From Actinomycetota bacterium (GTDB taxonomy: Bacteria > Actinomycetota > Humimicrobiia > Humimicrobiales > Humimicrobiaceae), in assembly GCA_014360385.1 (NCBI GenBank), contig JACIXO010000009.1, forward strand, positions 1 through 12,480: a stretch of 12,480 nucleotides of DNA, read 5' to 3'. The notes under the pieces were generated by a model. It made no database searches and was not told the DNA's origin. It saw only the letters and a list, made by a program, of their open reading frames with translations. Position numbers and translations under genes: made by a program. Numbering within the stretch: the stretch's first letter is position 1; every line of letters begins with the position of its first letter. Positions 1-6,740 of this stretch are shown in pieces.

Positions 1-89
1 ATAATAATATAACTATTGTTAAGGTAAATATATTAACGGAAATATTTAAAATTTTTCTAAATCATTTTTGCCATGATCTACATACTTCT

Positions 90-305
90 TTAATAAATAA
101 CCTTCAGAATCTTGAGGTCTCCCCTAGTAACCCCATTTTCCTTTCCTTGGACGTGCTGAATGTAGTAGATGATGTCTTCTTTTGAAACATGTCCCGAGGC
201 ATGCGAACCTTTCTCGAAGATCGGTTTTCCATATCCATCTATTCTGAATCCATGGACTTCAAAGCCAAAGTACTCCCTGATAATTTTCGCAATAGATCTA
301 ATACA
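90..305 (-). pseudogene. Remnant of an RNase J-like metallo-beta-lactamase-fold protein (C-terminal piece)
   Basis: An open stretch of 71 codons without a start codon, closed upstream by an in-frame TAG at 306-308. Its translation contains GSHASGHVSKEDIIYYI, which resembles the conserved segment of the RNA-specificity (RMMBL) region of RNase J/CPSF-type metallo-beta-lactamase nucleases, where a xHxSGH motif supplies an active-site histidine. The beta-lactamase core that should precede it is absent, and the usual end after this motif (a PVHT-like segment) is also missing, so the piece is broken on both sides. It lies just upstream of, and divergent from, the HNH gene, so it may mark where the accessory region was joined to older DNA. 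The family assignment rests on one motif and is tentative. Confidence 0.42.
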
Positions 306-331
306 CTATATCTATACTGGCTTTTGAAGTT

Positions 332-350
332 GGAAAAATATTAATTAAAT
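332..350 (+). promoter_or_regulatory. Possible archaeal BRE/TATA promoter of the HNH gene
   Basis: GGAAAA at 332-337 followed by the AT-only run ATATTAATTAAAT has the look of a BRE plus TATA box. It sits about 30-40 bases before the start codon at 381, which would give a short leader of roughly 15 bases. The AGGGG just before the ATG is a weak ribosome binding site. The whole area is AT-rich, so chance matches are likely. Confidence 0.35.
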
Positions 351-380
351 CTGACCCAACTAAATATTGAGTGAAGGGGT

Positions 381-1151
381 ATGAAGTTTCGTTTTCCCAA
401 GTTGCACATATCTTGGCTGGATAAACGGCGAGAAAAACGAGAATTCTTAAAAAACAAAATTAGAAAACGAGCGGAAGTTGTAAGGAAATATATCCAACGT
501 TTAGCGAATAACTGGCCAGAAGAGTATAAGGAACTCTGTTTAGAAGAATTGGAAGATGTTGAAAAGACGGAAAACGAGCTAATTAACCTCATTGATGCAC
601 TGGATAATAAGACTATCGATAACTTGTTTATACTGTCACGTGAGGATACCCCCACTCACATTCGGGATCAAGCAATTAGATTCATCAGAAAACATCCTGA
701 TAAGAGAGTTCAAGGTATTGCCAGAATTGCCTCTTGGGTTTCCATCCCTGGATTTGAACCTCCTCTAAGAAAACACATAAAGAGGGTTGAACAACGCAGA
801 AAGGGTGCTTCAAGCTGGAAAAAGAAAAAGAGGGAAATCCTTAAGAAAAAAAGAAAGTGTGAGGTATGTGGATCACGTGAAAACTTAGAAGTCCATCACT
901 TGAGAGGTCTTTCCCACGAGTCCCCAGAAGATCTGGCCGTCTTGTGTAGGAAGTGTCATAAAGAACTTCATGCATTAGCAGAGACGTTAAAGTGGCAACC
1001 ATACAAGTTAAGACGTGAGTTTAGAGAACTACTCAAGAGCTTAGAAGCAAAGGGAGTAGTAGAAGATTTAGAGAAGCAGGCAGGAAATAAAGAAGAGCAT
1101 TGCTACCTTTTAGCTTACTATCTCCTAAAAGAGAAAGCAAGAACAAGTTAA
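381..1151 (+). CDS. HNH endonuclease domain protein
   Basis: A 256-residue protein that probably cuts DNA. The HNH nuclease domain spans about residues 158-200: a zinc-binding pair C160-x2-C163, the catalytic motif EVHHL with H172/H173, then C189-x2-C192-H193 and H197. This is the zinc-stabilised HNH layout also found in McrA-like restriction enzymes, intron homing enzymes and phage nucleases. The first 150 residues are strongly basic and mostly helical by composition (many K, R, E), with no motif I recognise; they may bind DNA or a partner. The gene stands alone on the plus strand, convergent with the long minus-strand operon, and has its own AT-rich upstream region. The start at 381 is the first ATG. 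It may be a stand-alone restriction enzyme, a homing enzyme or an element-encoded nuclease; the sequence does not decide. Confidence 0.8.
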   Translation: MKFRFPKLHISWLDKRREKREFLKNKIRKRAEVVRKYIQRLANNWPEEYKELCLEELEDVEKTENELINLIDALDNKTIDNLFILSREDTPTHIRDQAIRFIRKHPDKRVQGIARIASWVSIPGFEPPLRKHIKRVEQRRKGASSWKKKKREILKKKRKCEVCGSRENLEVHHLRGLSHESPEDLAVLCRKCHKELHALAETLKWQPYKLRREFRELLKSLEAKGVVEDLEKQAGNKEEHCYLLAYYLLKEKARTS

Positions 1152-1203
1152 ACAATTACTGAAGCATTCATAAACTAAGGAATAATCAGAAAAGATAGCA
1201 AAC

Positions 1204-1236
1204 CAAAAACTACCAAAAAATTCAAAAAAGCAAAAA
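1204..1236 (-). terminator. Oligo-T terminator of the minus-strand operon
   Basis: Read on the minus strand, a series of T runs (five to six T each, separated by two to four bases) begins about 25 bases after the last stop codon of the operon at 1260. Archaeal RNA polymerase terminates at such T-rich tracts without a hairpin. No comparable T run on the plus strand follows the convergent HNH gene. Confidence 0.55.
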
Positions 1237-1259
1237 GAGAAGATACAAATCTTGAATCG

Positions 1260-2345
1260 TCATCTCTCTCCTCTTTCTCTTTCGACTTCTCTTAATCGTT
1301 CTATCATGTGAGTAATATACCCAGAGAAATCATGGTGTATTTTAAATACAAGACTCTTAGTATCCTCATCTTCAGTAAAATCCTCTATTAATTTAGACTT
1401 TCCATCTATGCCTATAATTTTCTCTAAGAATCTCATTCTAGAATTTTTATTAAGTAAAAACAGAATAGTGTTGAGCTCAATTTCATGAATATAAAACGTT
1501 GATTGATCTTTCTTATCAATGTTATCTTGTATAACCTTAGATAAAATCTTAAATATAGTTAAAATTTGTTTTGGATTTCTTCCCCGTTCTTTTAGGTAAT
1601 CCAGTATTCTCTTTTTTGTTAGGTCTATAATACACACAGTGTGCACTGCAGAAGTGTATAATTCCCACTCTCGGGAAGCGAAACTTTCAGCATAAACTCT
1701 CCGTAGATCAATCAAAAGTTGAAGTAATTTTCCTGGAAAAATCCTTCGATTATTTGTTATTTCTATTATGTCTAAGCTGGAGAGTTCTGATAAGATCTCA
1801 CTATTGCTTATAGTTGTACTTATTAATGAGGGAAGTTCCTCAGGATCAACCCCGAATATTACAGCATCATCATCTGTAAGAAATATATAAACTACATCTC
1901 CTATCAAATTCTTATATGCGTTGAAAGTAGGATAAGTAGACAATATTTCTGAAATTCTCAGTGATGCTTTCAAAGACCACTCCGGCGGTTTTTCCTTATT
2001 CTTTAATGAATTCAACAGGACTCTTTTTAGCTCTTCCATTTGGAATAATGCCAGCTGACAATTTATACAAATTGGATCAGTATCGGTCGAACCTCCACAA
2101 AGTTTACATTTTTCCCTGTACTTGGATATACCTCTACCGATTTTTTCTTTGTTTTTGGTATCGGAAACTCTTGAGAAGCGATTCTTTAGATAAGAGGCAT
2201 TTTCACCCTCATCCCTTGTTTTAGAAATTCCTTCTTCGGGATAATATTTCCTTCGATATTCCTCAAAGTAATAATACATACCATTTTCTGGATTCTTTCT
2301 TGTTTTTTTATGTACTTTTAAATATTCATCAATTTTTTTATCCAT
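1260..2345 (-). CDS. Zinc-finger protein of unknown function, last gene of the SMC/AAA operon
   Basis: A 361-residue soluble protein that I do not recognise. It has one clear motif, a C-x2-C-x9-C-x2-C zinc finger at about residues 80-96 (CKLCG ... CINC), preceded by a basic, tyrosine-rich N-terminal region. The rest is a mixed, mostly helical C-terminal part without visible catalytic signatures. The ATG at 2345 is preceded by GAGGCGA at a suitable distance and is the start chosen. A TTG at 2402 overlaps the TGA of the SMC-like gene (TTGA) and would add 19 residues (hydrophobic, FIFFV), so it cannot be excluded. The gene directly follows the SMC-like ATPase and ends the operon before an oligo-T terminator. 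By position it is likely to work with that ATPase, for instance as a DNA- or RNA-binding effector or adaptor; that role is inference. Confidence 0.7.
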   Translation of the reverse strand: MDKKIDEYLKVHKKTRKNPENGMYYYFEEYRRKYYPEEGISKTRDEGENASYLKNRFSRVSDTKNKEKIGRGISKYREKCKLCGGSTDTDPICINCQLALFQMEELKRVLLNSLKNKEKPPEWSLKASLRISEILSTYPTFNAYKNLIGDVVYIFLTDDDAVIFGVDPEELPSLISTTISNSEILSELSSLDIIEITNNRRIFPGKLLQLLIDLRRVYAESFASREWELYTSAVHTVCIIDLTKKRILDYLKERGRNPKQILTIFKILSKVIQDNIDKKDQSTFYIHEIELNTILFLLNKNSRMRFLEKIIGIDGKSKLIEDFTEDEDTKSLVFKIHHDFSGYITHMIERLREVERERGER

Positions 2346-2398
2346 TTGTAATTCGCCTCTACTTCTAAGTTGAACAAAAAATATAAAAAGTTTATTTG

Positions 2399-4375
2399 TC
2401 AATCTACAACTCTAACTCTCAAACTCGTGGTTTCCTCATCAGAAGTCGTTTTGGTTAGTAGAATTGTCACGTGCTCTTTCTTTGCATACTCTGAGAGTAA
2501 TTTAAGTACTTCCTCTGTTCTATACTCGTCAAAATATTCATACATATTATCTATGACAATATAGTTGATGTTATCCCTATAGACTTTATTAAATGCCAAC
2601 ATGAGAACTAATGCAACAAGAACCCTTTCGGATTCACTAAGAGCGTATGGCTGGATAATTTTTATTTCCCCTTCAGGAGACACATATTGGACATTCAAGA
2701 TGTAGTTTTTATCCAAATATATTCTCTTGAACTCACTAAATTTAGTCCTTTTTAACACCTCTTTTATCATAGTGTTAAACTGATTTATTGCTTTTGATCG
2801 TATTTCTTCTGCCTTTTTAAGAGCATACTCTTTACTATTTTCAAGTGCTCTAAGCATCTGCATAATAAGATTTTGAGCGGTTGTTAATTCTAACGAAACA
2901 CCAAATACCGTTATATATCCAGAAGTAATGTATTCAGATTCTTTTTTCTTGAGTAATTTGCTTTTTGCTGCAATCTCTTCTTCTATTTTGTCTATCTCCT
3001 TTAGAATTTCCGGATTTTCCTTTCTAAGCATTTCGTTTATCTTGTTCCTTTCTTCAATAATATCATCAAGTTCTTTTTGTTTTTCCTTTAGGAATAGTTG
3101 GTTATTTTTGAGATCGTCTTCTATGACCTTTCTTTGAGTGTTATTTAATTGTATTTGATCTTCAATATCAGGTAGAGATTTTAGGATATCTTCGCGCTCT
3201 TTGTTAAGTTTTTCTCTGTATGAAACCAAGCTTTCTCTCTCATTATATTTTTCTTTTAATTTGTCTGAAATTTTGTTTATTTCTTCTTTTATTCTATTTA
3301 ATTCTCTTTCAAGATGTTCCCTTGTTACATTTCCTGCTCCACAAAGTGGACAAATCGTGTATGCAGTGTCTTCCAAGTTTTCTATAGCGACATGGTATAG
3401 TTCAATTTGACCTTGGAGTTTAAGCCGTTTATTTCTAAGTTCTTCTATCTCATTATCCAATCTCTCTACATTAAGAGGTTTTGAGAGTTCATGGTTTATT
3501 AATTCAAGCCGCTCTTTTTTTTCTTTTTTTTGATCTTCTAGTTCTTCTAGCTCTTGAATTATACGCTGAAGTTCCAAATAATTCTTGTCAATTTCCTTCT
3601 CTAGCTCTTCAATTTCTTGCTCAACTGATCTCTTTTGTCGTTCAAGATCTTTCAGCTGCGTTGTTAATTGTTCGATTTTGTTCTTTTTCTTGATGTTTTC
3701 CACACCAATCAGATTAATCAAATTTTCCTTTTTTCGCTGTAATTCTCCAATTTCACGTTTAAGTGTGTTAATTTCTCTCTTTAAATTGGGAATCATAGCT
3801 TTTCTCTTTTTTATTTCATTCAACTGCCGATACAACTCTGAGTACTGTTCATGTAATAACATGGCTACTTGTTCATATCTTTGTGCTTTTGATGATAATC
3901 TAGTAATGTAGTACTTAAATATGGACTCATTTCGCATTTCGGTAGGGGTACTGATAGCTCTATATATCCAAGAATTGGGTGTAAGAGTCCCTGTAATCAA
4001 GAAGTTTGAATTAGCATTAATATCTGGAGTTATCTTACTGTTTTTTTCAATCTCAATTTTCATCTCCACTTCAGGAGGTTCGATTAGTATTACACGTGCC
4101 ATCTCAGCATCAGCATGTACTATCCCTGCTCTGTTTCCTCTCCTTTCGGGAACTAAACCCAAATTTATGGCTTCTAATGACCAAATAGTATTCCCGGGTG
4201 CACGAACAACGTGGTTATCAATCCCCAAAACTGCCATTAATCCTTTAGCAATGCTAGTTTTCCCACTAGCATTTGGACCTTCTAAGATATTTAGCTTATT
4301 TTTTGAAAATGAGAATTCATGTTCCCCTAGAAGACCCCCTATATTATATGTCTTAAGAAGAATCGTATTTTCCAT
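2399..4375 (-). CDS. Rad50/SMC-like ATPase with a zinc hook
   Basis: A 658-residue protein built like Rad50, SbcC, DndD and LmuB-type ATPases: two half-ATPase domains joined by a long antiparallel coiled coil. Walker A is GPNASGKT (33-40). Coiled coil runs over about 160-335 and 350-480. The hook between the arms is CPLC (C342, C345), expected to bind one zinc together with the hook of a second subunit. The ABC signature is LSESE (579-583) and Walker B is YIVIDN (605-610). The residue after the Walker B aspartate is N610, not the usual catalytic glutamate, and the H-loop region (ILLTKTT, about 639-645) lacks the usual histidine, so hydrolysis may be slow or altered. At about 660 residues the coiled coil is shorter than that of Rad50. 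The ATG follows a GGAGGG site by about 9 bases and lies 2 bases after the stop of the 48-residue gene. No Mre11-type nuclease is visible here. It presumably binds DNA ends or clamps DNA with its operon partners. Confidence 0.88.
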   Translation of the reverse strand: MENTILLKTYNIGGLLGEHEFSFSKNKLNILEGPNASGKTSIAKGLMAVLGIDNHVVRAPGNTIWSLEAINLGLVPERRGNRAGIVHADAEMARVILIEPPEVEMKIEIEKNSKITPDINANSNFLITGTLTPNSWIYRAISTPTEMRNESIFKYYITRLSSKAQRYEQVAMLLHEQYSELYRQLNEIKKRKAMIPNLKREINTLKREIGELQRKKENLINLIGVENIKKKNKIEQLTTQLKDLERQKRSVEQEIEELEKEIDKNYLELQRIIQELEELEDQKKEKKERLELINHELSKPLNVERLDNEIEELRNKRLKLQGQIELYHVAIENLEDTAYTICPLCGAGNVTREHLERELNRIKEEINKISDKLKEKYNERESLVSYREKLNKEREDILKSLPDIEDQIQLNNTQRKVIEDDLKNNQLFLKEKQKELDDIIEERNKINEMLRKENPEILKEIDKIEEEIAAKSKLLKKKESEYITSGYITVFGVSLELTTAQNLIMQMLRALENSKEYALKKAEEIRSKAINQFNTMIKEVLKRTKFSEFKRIYLDKNYILNVQYVSPEGEIKIIQPYALSESERVLVALVLMLAFNKVYRDNINYIVIDNMYEYFDEYRTEEVLKLLSEYAKKEHVTILLTKTTSDEETTSLRVRVVD

Positions 4376-4377
4376 CC

Positions 4378-4524
4378 CTATGTTCCCTCCTTGACTTTTT
4401 CTTTGAGTAGGTTTTTTATTTTCTCTCTTGCTTTTATTTCTGTGAAGTTTCCTTTGACATAGTCCTCAATAATTTCAACTAATGCTTTGTATACCTCCCC
4501 TTGAACATCATCCTGACTATTCAT
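4378..4524 (-). CDS. 48-residue microprotein in the SMC/AAA operon
   Basis: A small ORF starting with an ATG that overlaps the TGA of the upstream 166-residue gene (ATGA, 4521-4524) and ending two bases before the SMC-like gene. A strong GGAGGGAG ribosome binding site lies just upstream of its ATG, inside the upstream gene. The product (MNSQDDVQGEVYKALVEIIE ... ending KEKVKEGT) is acidic at the start, basic at the end and predicted helical, with the heptad-like spacing of a small helical hairpin. Without it there would be a gap of about 145 bases between two otherwise tightly packed genes. The gene arrangement is strong evidence that it is translated. Its function is unknown; a small subunit that binds the SMC-like or AAA protein is a reasonable guess. 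Confidence 0.7.
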   Translation of the reverse strand: MNSQDDVQGEVYKALVEIIEDYVKGNFTEIKAREKIKNLLKEKVKEGT

Positions 4525-5021
4525 AATTCTCCCTCCGGTATTTCAATTCTCTTAGCTATGAGGATGTAATAATCACCAAACCATTTTGGTCCGTTTTGTT
4601 TTTTCTCCTCTAATAATTGTTTTAACTTTTTATAAAACTCAGGAGTTGCATTTTTTACTAAAAATTTATATTCTCCTCCCTTACTTTTTCCAGCTATCCT
4701 TTTTTTTACAGGAACAATATATCTACTGGTAAGATATTCTAGTTCATTATATTCCACACTATCTACGTCTTTCGTAGCTGATTGAACTATCTTTTCTAAT
4801 ACCTGATAAGCTCTTTTCTCTGGATTCGAGATATACCTCTTTAAAGCATATTCCAATGGATCTACCTTTTCAGCGTATTTTTCCAGTTTTTTGTTTTTAA
4901 CAAGTTTTTCTAGTAACCTTCTCGCATCATTTTGCACATTATATCCTTCTGTCTCAAAATAAACACCCACTATTAGGATACAGTTCTTCATTAGCTTTTC
5001 ATCATACCATCTCTCTGTCAT
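4521..5021 (-). CDS. Hypothetical 166-residue protein of the SMC/AAA operon
   Basis: I do not recognise this protein. It is rich in lysine and glutamate, mostly helical by composition, with no signal peptide, membrane segment or cysteine pattern. A short hydrophobic segment near residues 13-22 (NCILIVGVYF) could be a core strand or helix. Its ATG overlaps the stop of the AAA ATPase gene (ATGA, 5018-5021) and follows a very strong GGAGGAGGAA ribosome binding site. Its own stop overlaps the start of the 48-residue gene in the same way. Such double coupling suggests a fixed ratio with the AAA ATPase and the microprotein, as for subunits or a dedicated substrate of the AAA machine. That reading is inference from position only. 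Confidence 0.72.
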   Translation of the reverse strand: MTERWYDEKLMKNCILIVGVYFETEGYNVQNDARRLLEKLVKNKKLEKYAEKVDPLEYALKRYISNPEKRAYQVLEKIVQSATKDVDSVEYNELEYLTSRYIVPVKKRIAGKSKGGEYKFLVKNATPEFYKKLKQLLEEKKQNGPKWFGDYYILIAKRIEIPEGEL

Positions 5022-5740
5022 ATCAATTCCTCCTCCGAGATATAATTGAAGACTTGAATAGCTACTTCATACAAAACTTGTCGTAAATCACGTATCTTAT
5101 CTTTTCTAATTTTTTCTCTTATGTTTGAACTTATTTTTTCTTTAACAGGGGTTGGTAGAGAGACTGAGGCTAAAGTTTTATCTAACAAAGCAAATAACTC
5201 TTCTTTTGGAACTCTAGGTATTTCAATAAGATAAAATCTGGACTTTAAGGCTTCATCTACAAGATCAATTCGATTTGTTGTTGCAAGAACAATGCATTTA
5301 CTCGGATCTAAAAAATCCAGCTTATGGAACAACACAGAATTTATAGAATAATGCCACTCCTTTGCAATGTTTGCTCCTCTACTCATCATTAAACTTTCGA
5401 TATCGTCGAATATTATTACTCTTCTCTCACGTTCTGATACATTGAAAACATCTTCTAATTTTTTCTCTGCTTCTCCCCATTTTGGAGACGCTATATCAGC
5501 ACCATCAACGTAGTGAATTTTTACGTCTGAATAAGCATCTGCGATTTTTTTACCCACTTGTTTTACTATTTCACTTTTACCTGTTCCTGGTGGACCATAA
5601 AGCAAAAAACCCTTAAAAGGGAGGTTTTCATAACTATTACTAAATAGCCAGTTGATTGTGTTGTAAATTCGTTTGAATATTGGCTTTTGGTATTCTAGTA
5701 AAATTACTCTCTTTATTGAAAAAGGATCAAGTTCGCTCAC
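5018..5740 (-). CDS. Single-domain classical AAA ATPase (protein-remodelling type)
   Basis: A 240-residue protein containing one complete AAA module and little else. Walker A is GPPGTGKS (49-56), Walker B is VIIFDD (108-113), sensor 1 is TTN (N156) and the likely arginine finger is in LKSRF (R168), followed by a small helical lid. The segment SPKWGEAEKKLEDVF (about 85-99) closely resembles pore loop 1 and the next helix of Vps4/katanin/Cdc48-like AAA proteins (KWxGE(S/A)E), in which the aromatic residue grips a threaded polypeptide. That points to a protein-remodelling ring rather than a DNA helicase loader. Walker B has DD where most family members have DE. The start is a GTG at 5740 with GGTGAGAGAG just before it. 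The gene overlaps the end of the 211-residue gene by 14 bases. There is no separate N-terminal substrate domain, so a neighbour in the operon probably supplies targeting. Confidence 0.87.
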   Translation of the reverse strand: MSELDPFSIKRVILLEYQKPIFKRIYNTINWLFSNSYENLPFKGFLLYGPPGTGKSEIVKQVGKKIADAYSDVKIHYVDGADIASPKWGEAEKKLEDVFNVSERERRVIIFDDIESLMMSRGANIAKEWHYSINSVLFHKLDFLDPSKCIVLATTNRIDLVDEALKSRFYLIEIPRVPKEELFALLDKTLASVSLPTPVKEKISSNIREKIRKDKIRDLRQVLYEVAIQVFNYISEEELI

Positions 5741-6362
5741 TCTCTCTCACCCTGGCACTGTAGATTCTTTCTAGGATATTTATTATGTCATTATGTATTA
5801 TAAATTTTATAGTATTCCCATTGGTAACTTCGATGTTATCGATATATTGCTGGACTGTATAAGGCGCTGTAGCTTTTAAAGCAGCTGCATAATTAGAAAT
5901 AGTTGTTGAGGATAACCCTCGTTTTACAAAAAACCTTCGCATTTCTTCTTCAGTAAACATGTTTGCTGAAGTCTTCTTAGTCACCCTTCCTGTCCAAAGA
6001 AACATGGTAGCAACCCACGGTGCTTTTGGTACATGTGGACCGAACTTTTCTTCTATTTCTACCCTACTATTCAACATGGCTAAGAGATATAGCTCGTGAA
6101 GAATACTATACATACTAAGAACCGTAGCAACCCTTATCTTTGCTTGTTCTTGAGTTTTATATGGTTTGTATATCTTTATGAAGTTCTCCAAAACAATATT
6201 TGGCTTAATAATTCTTCTAATCCTAGTTGGGGATTCTATCTTCACAATATCGGCATCCTCCATAGAAATTAATATTCTCATGAGATTTCTAGTAGACTTG
6301 GTCCTCTTCCAAAGCTCATCATAATCTATCTCAGTATAATTTTCAACCCCAAATACATCCAA
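5727..6362 (-). CDS. Hypothetical protein, possible winged-helix DNA-binding subunit, of the SMC/AAA operon
   Basis: About 211 residues, function not recognised. The N-terminal 60 residues (ELWKRTKSTRNLMRILISME followed by an arginine-rich RIRRI stretch) have the rhythm of a winged helix-turn-helix, and a second helix-turn-helix-like segment lies near 147-165 (FFVKRGLSSTTISNYAAALK). No catalytic motif is visible. The start is uncertain: the only candidate near the beginning of the well-formed sequence is a TTG at 6362 without a clear ribosome binding site. The frame stays open upstream to about 6471 but offers no ATG or GTG, and that upstream part is better explained by the zinc-ribbon gene in another frame. 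The first internal methionines are residues 28 and 34. It overlaps the zinc-ribbon gene by 37 bases and the AAA gene by 14. It could be the DNA-sensing or autoregulatory subunit of the operon. Confidence 0.68.
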   Translation of the reverse strand: MDVFGVENYTEIDYDELWKRTKSTRNLMRILISMEDADIVKIESPTRIRRIIKPNIVLENFIKIYKPYKTQEQAKIRVATVLSMYSILHELYLLAMLNSRVEIEEKFGPHVPKAPWVATMFLWTGRVTKKTSANMFTEEEMRRFFVKRGLSSTTISNYAAALKATAPYTVQQYIDNIEVTNGNTIKFIIHNDIINILERIYSARVRESERT

Positions 6363-6617
6363 TAATTCTTTTGTGAGAGTTTGGTAAACTGAGAGCTTTG
6401 GATTTTTTTGAACAATAAATAAGTATTTTTTAATAATGTATAAATGTCTGAATTCTCTATATTCTTCGAACTATCAGAAAATATTTCTCTAGCTTGTTCA
6501 TATAAAGAAATAATAAACTCTCCATGTTGCTTACAGTCTTGACATATGTAGTCTTCTATAACTCCTTTGGTTTTTTTTTCTACTTGTCATACCACATTTT
6601 ATACATTTTAAAGCCAT
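6326..6617 (-). CDS. Small zinc-ribbon protein, first gene of the operon, interrupted by a frameshift
   Basis: Reading starts at ATG 6617 (MALKCIKCGM), preceded by GGTGA five bases upstream; an in-frame ATG at 6629 is an alternative. After 15 codons the frame meets nine consecutive A (plus-strand T run 6571-6579). Beyond the run the original frame stops within about 15 codons, while the frame one base away continues with clear coding character (TKGVIEDYICQDCKQHGEF ...) to a TAG at 6326. Joining the two by skipping one A gives a protein of about 96 residues with a zinc ribbon C5-x2-C8-x16-C25-x2-C28 and a helical C-terminal part. The pairing of the two half-ribbons across the run is good evidence that this is one gene. 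It may be a recent mutation, a sequencing error in a homopolymer, phase variation or recoding. The end overlaps the next gene by 37 bases. Confidence 0.6.
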
Positions 6618-6667
6618 ACTTTTCACCATCCATATTGTACTTGTTACCTATTACTATGTATTTGAAA

Positions 6668-6682
6668 CTTAAAAACATTTCG
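6668..6682 (-). promoter_or_regulatory. Predicted promoter of the minus-strand SMC/AAA operon
   Basis: On the minus strand CGAAATG (BRE-like) is followed by TTTTTAAG (TATA-like). Transcription would start about 25 bases downstream, near 6646, leaving a leader of roughly 17-29 bases before the two candidate start codons of the zinc-ribbon gene. No other good TATA-like element precedes the later genes, which overlap each other. Confidence 0.45.
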
Positions 6683-6703
6683 CTGGAAAAAACTTTGATT
6701 CAA

Positions 6704-6717
6704 GGAAAATTTTATAT
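6704..6717 (+). promoter_or_regulatory. Predicted promoter of the PP-loop/ferredoxin gene, probably leaderless transcript
   Basis: GGAAAA (BRE) followed by TTTTATAT (TATA box) is a near-ideal archaeal promoter. Its centre is about 27 bases before the ATG at 6741, so transcription should begin at or within a few bases of the start codon. There is no ribosome binding site before that ATG, which agrees with a leaderless message. The box lies about 30 bases from the divergent promoter of the minus-strand operon, so one regulator could act on both. Confidence 0.6.
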
Positions 6718-6740
6718 CACCACTCACCGAAAACAAAAAC

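Noticed and set aside
2346..2402. TTG start for the last operon gene overlapping the SMC-like stop
   Set aside because: The TTGA overlap is attractive, but the downstream ATG at 2345 has a better ribosome binding site and the 19 extra residues look atypical; kept only as an alternative.
3921..4394. Plus-strand frame of 157 codons opposite the SMC-like gene
   Set aside because: Lies wholly antisense to a well-supported ATPase with intact motifs, has no ribosome binding site and an amino-acid make-up typical of a complementary-strand frame. The same holds for the other plus-strand frames between 2900 and 3911.
6362..6471. N-terminal extension of the 211-residue protein upstream of 6362
   Set aside because: The frame is open but has no ATG or GTG start, and the same bases encode the better-supported zinc-ribbon protein in another frame.
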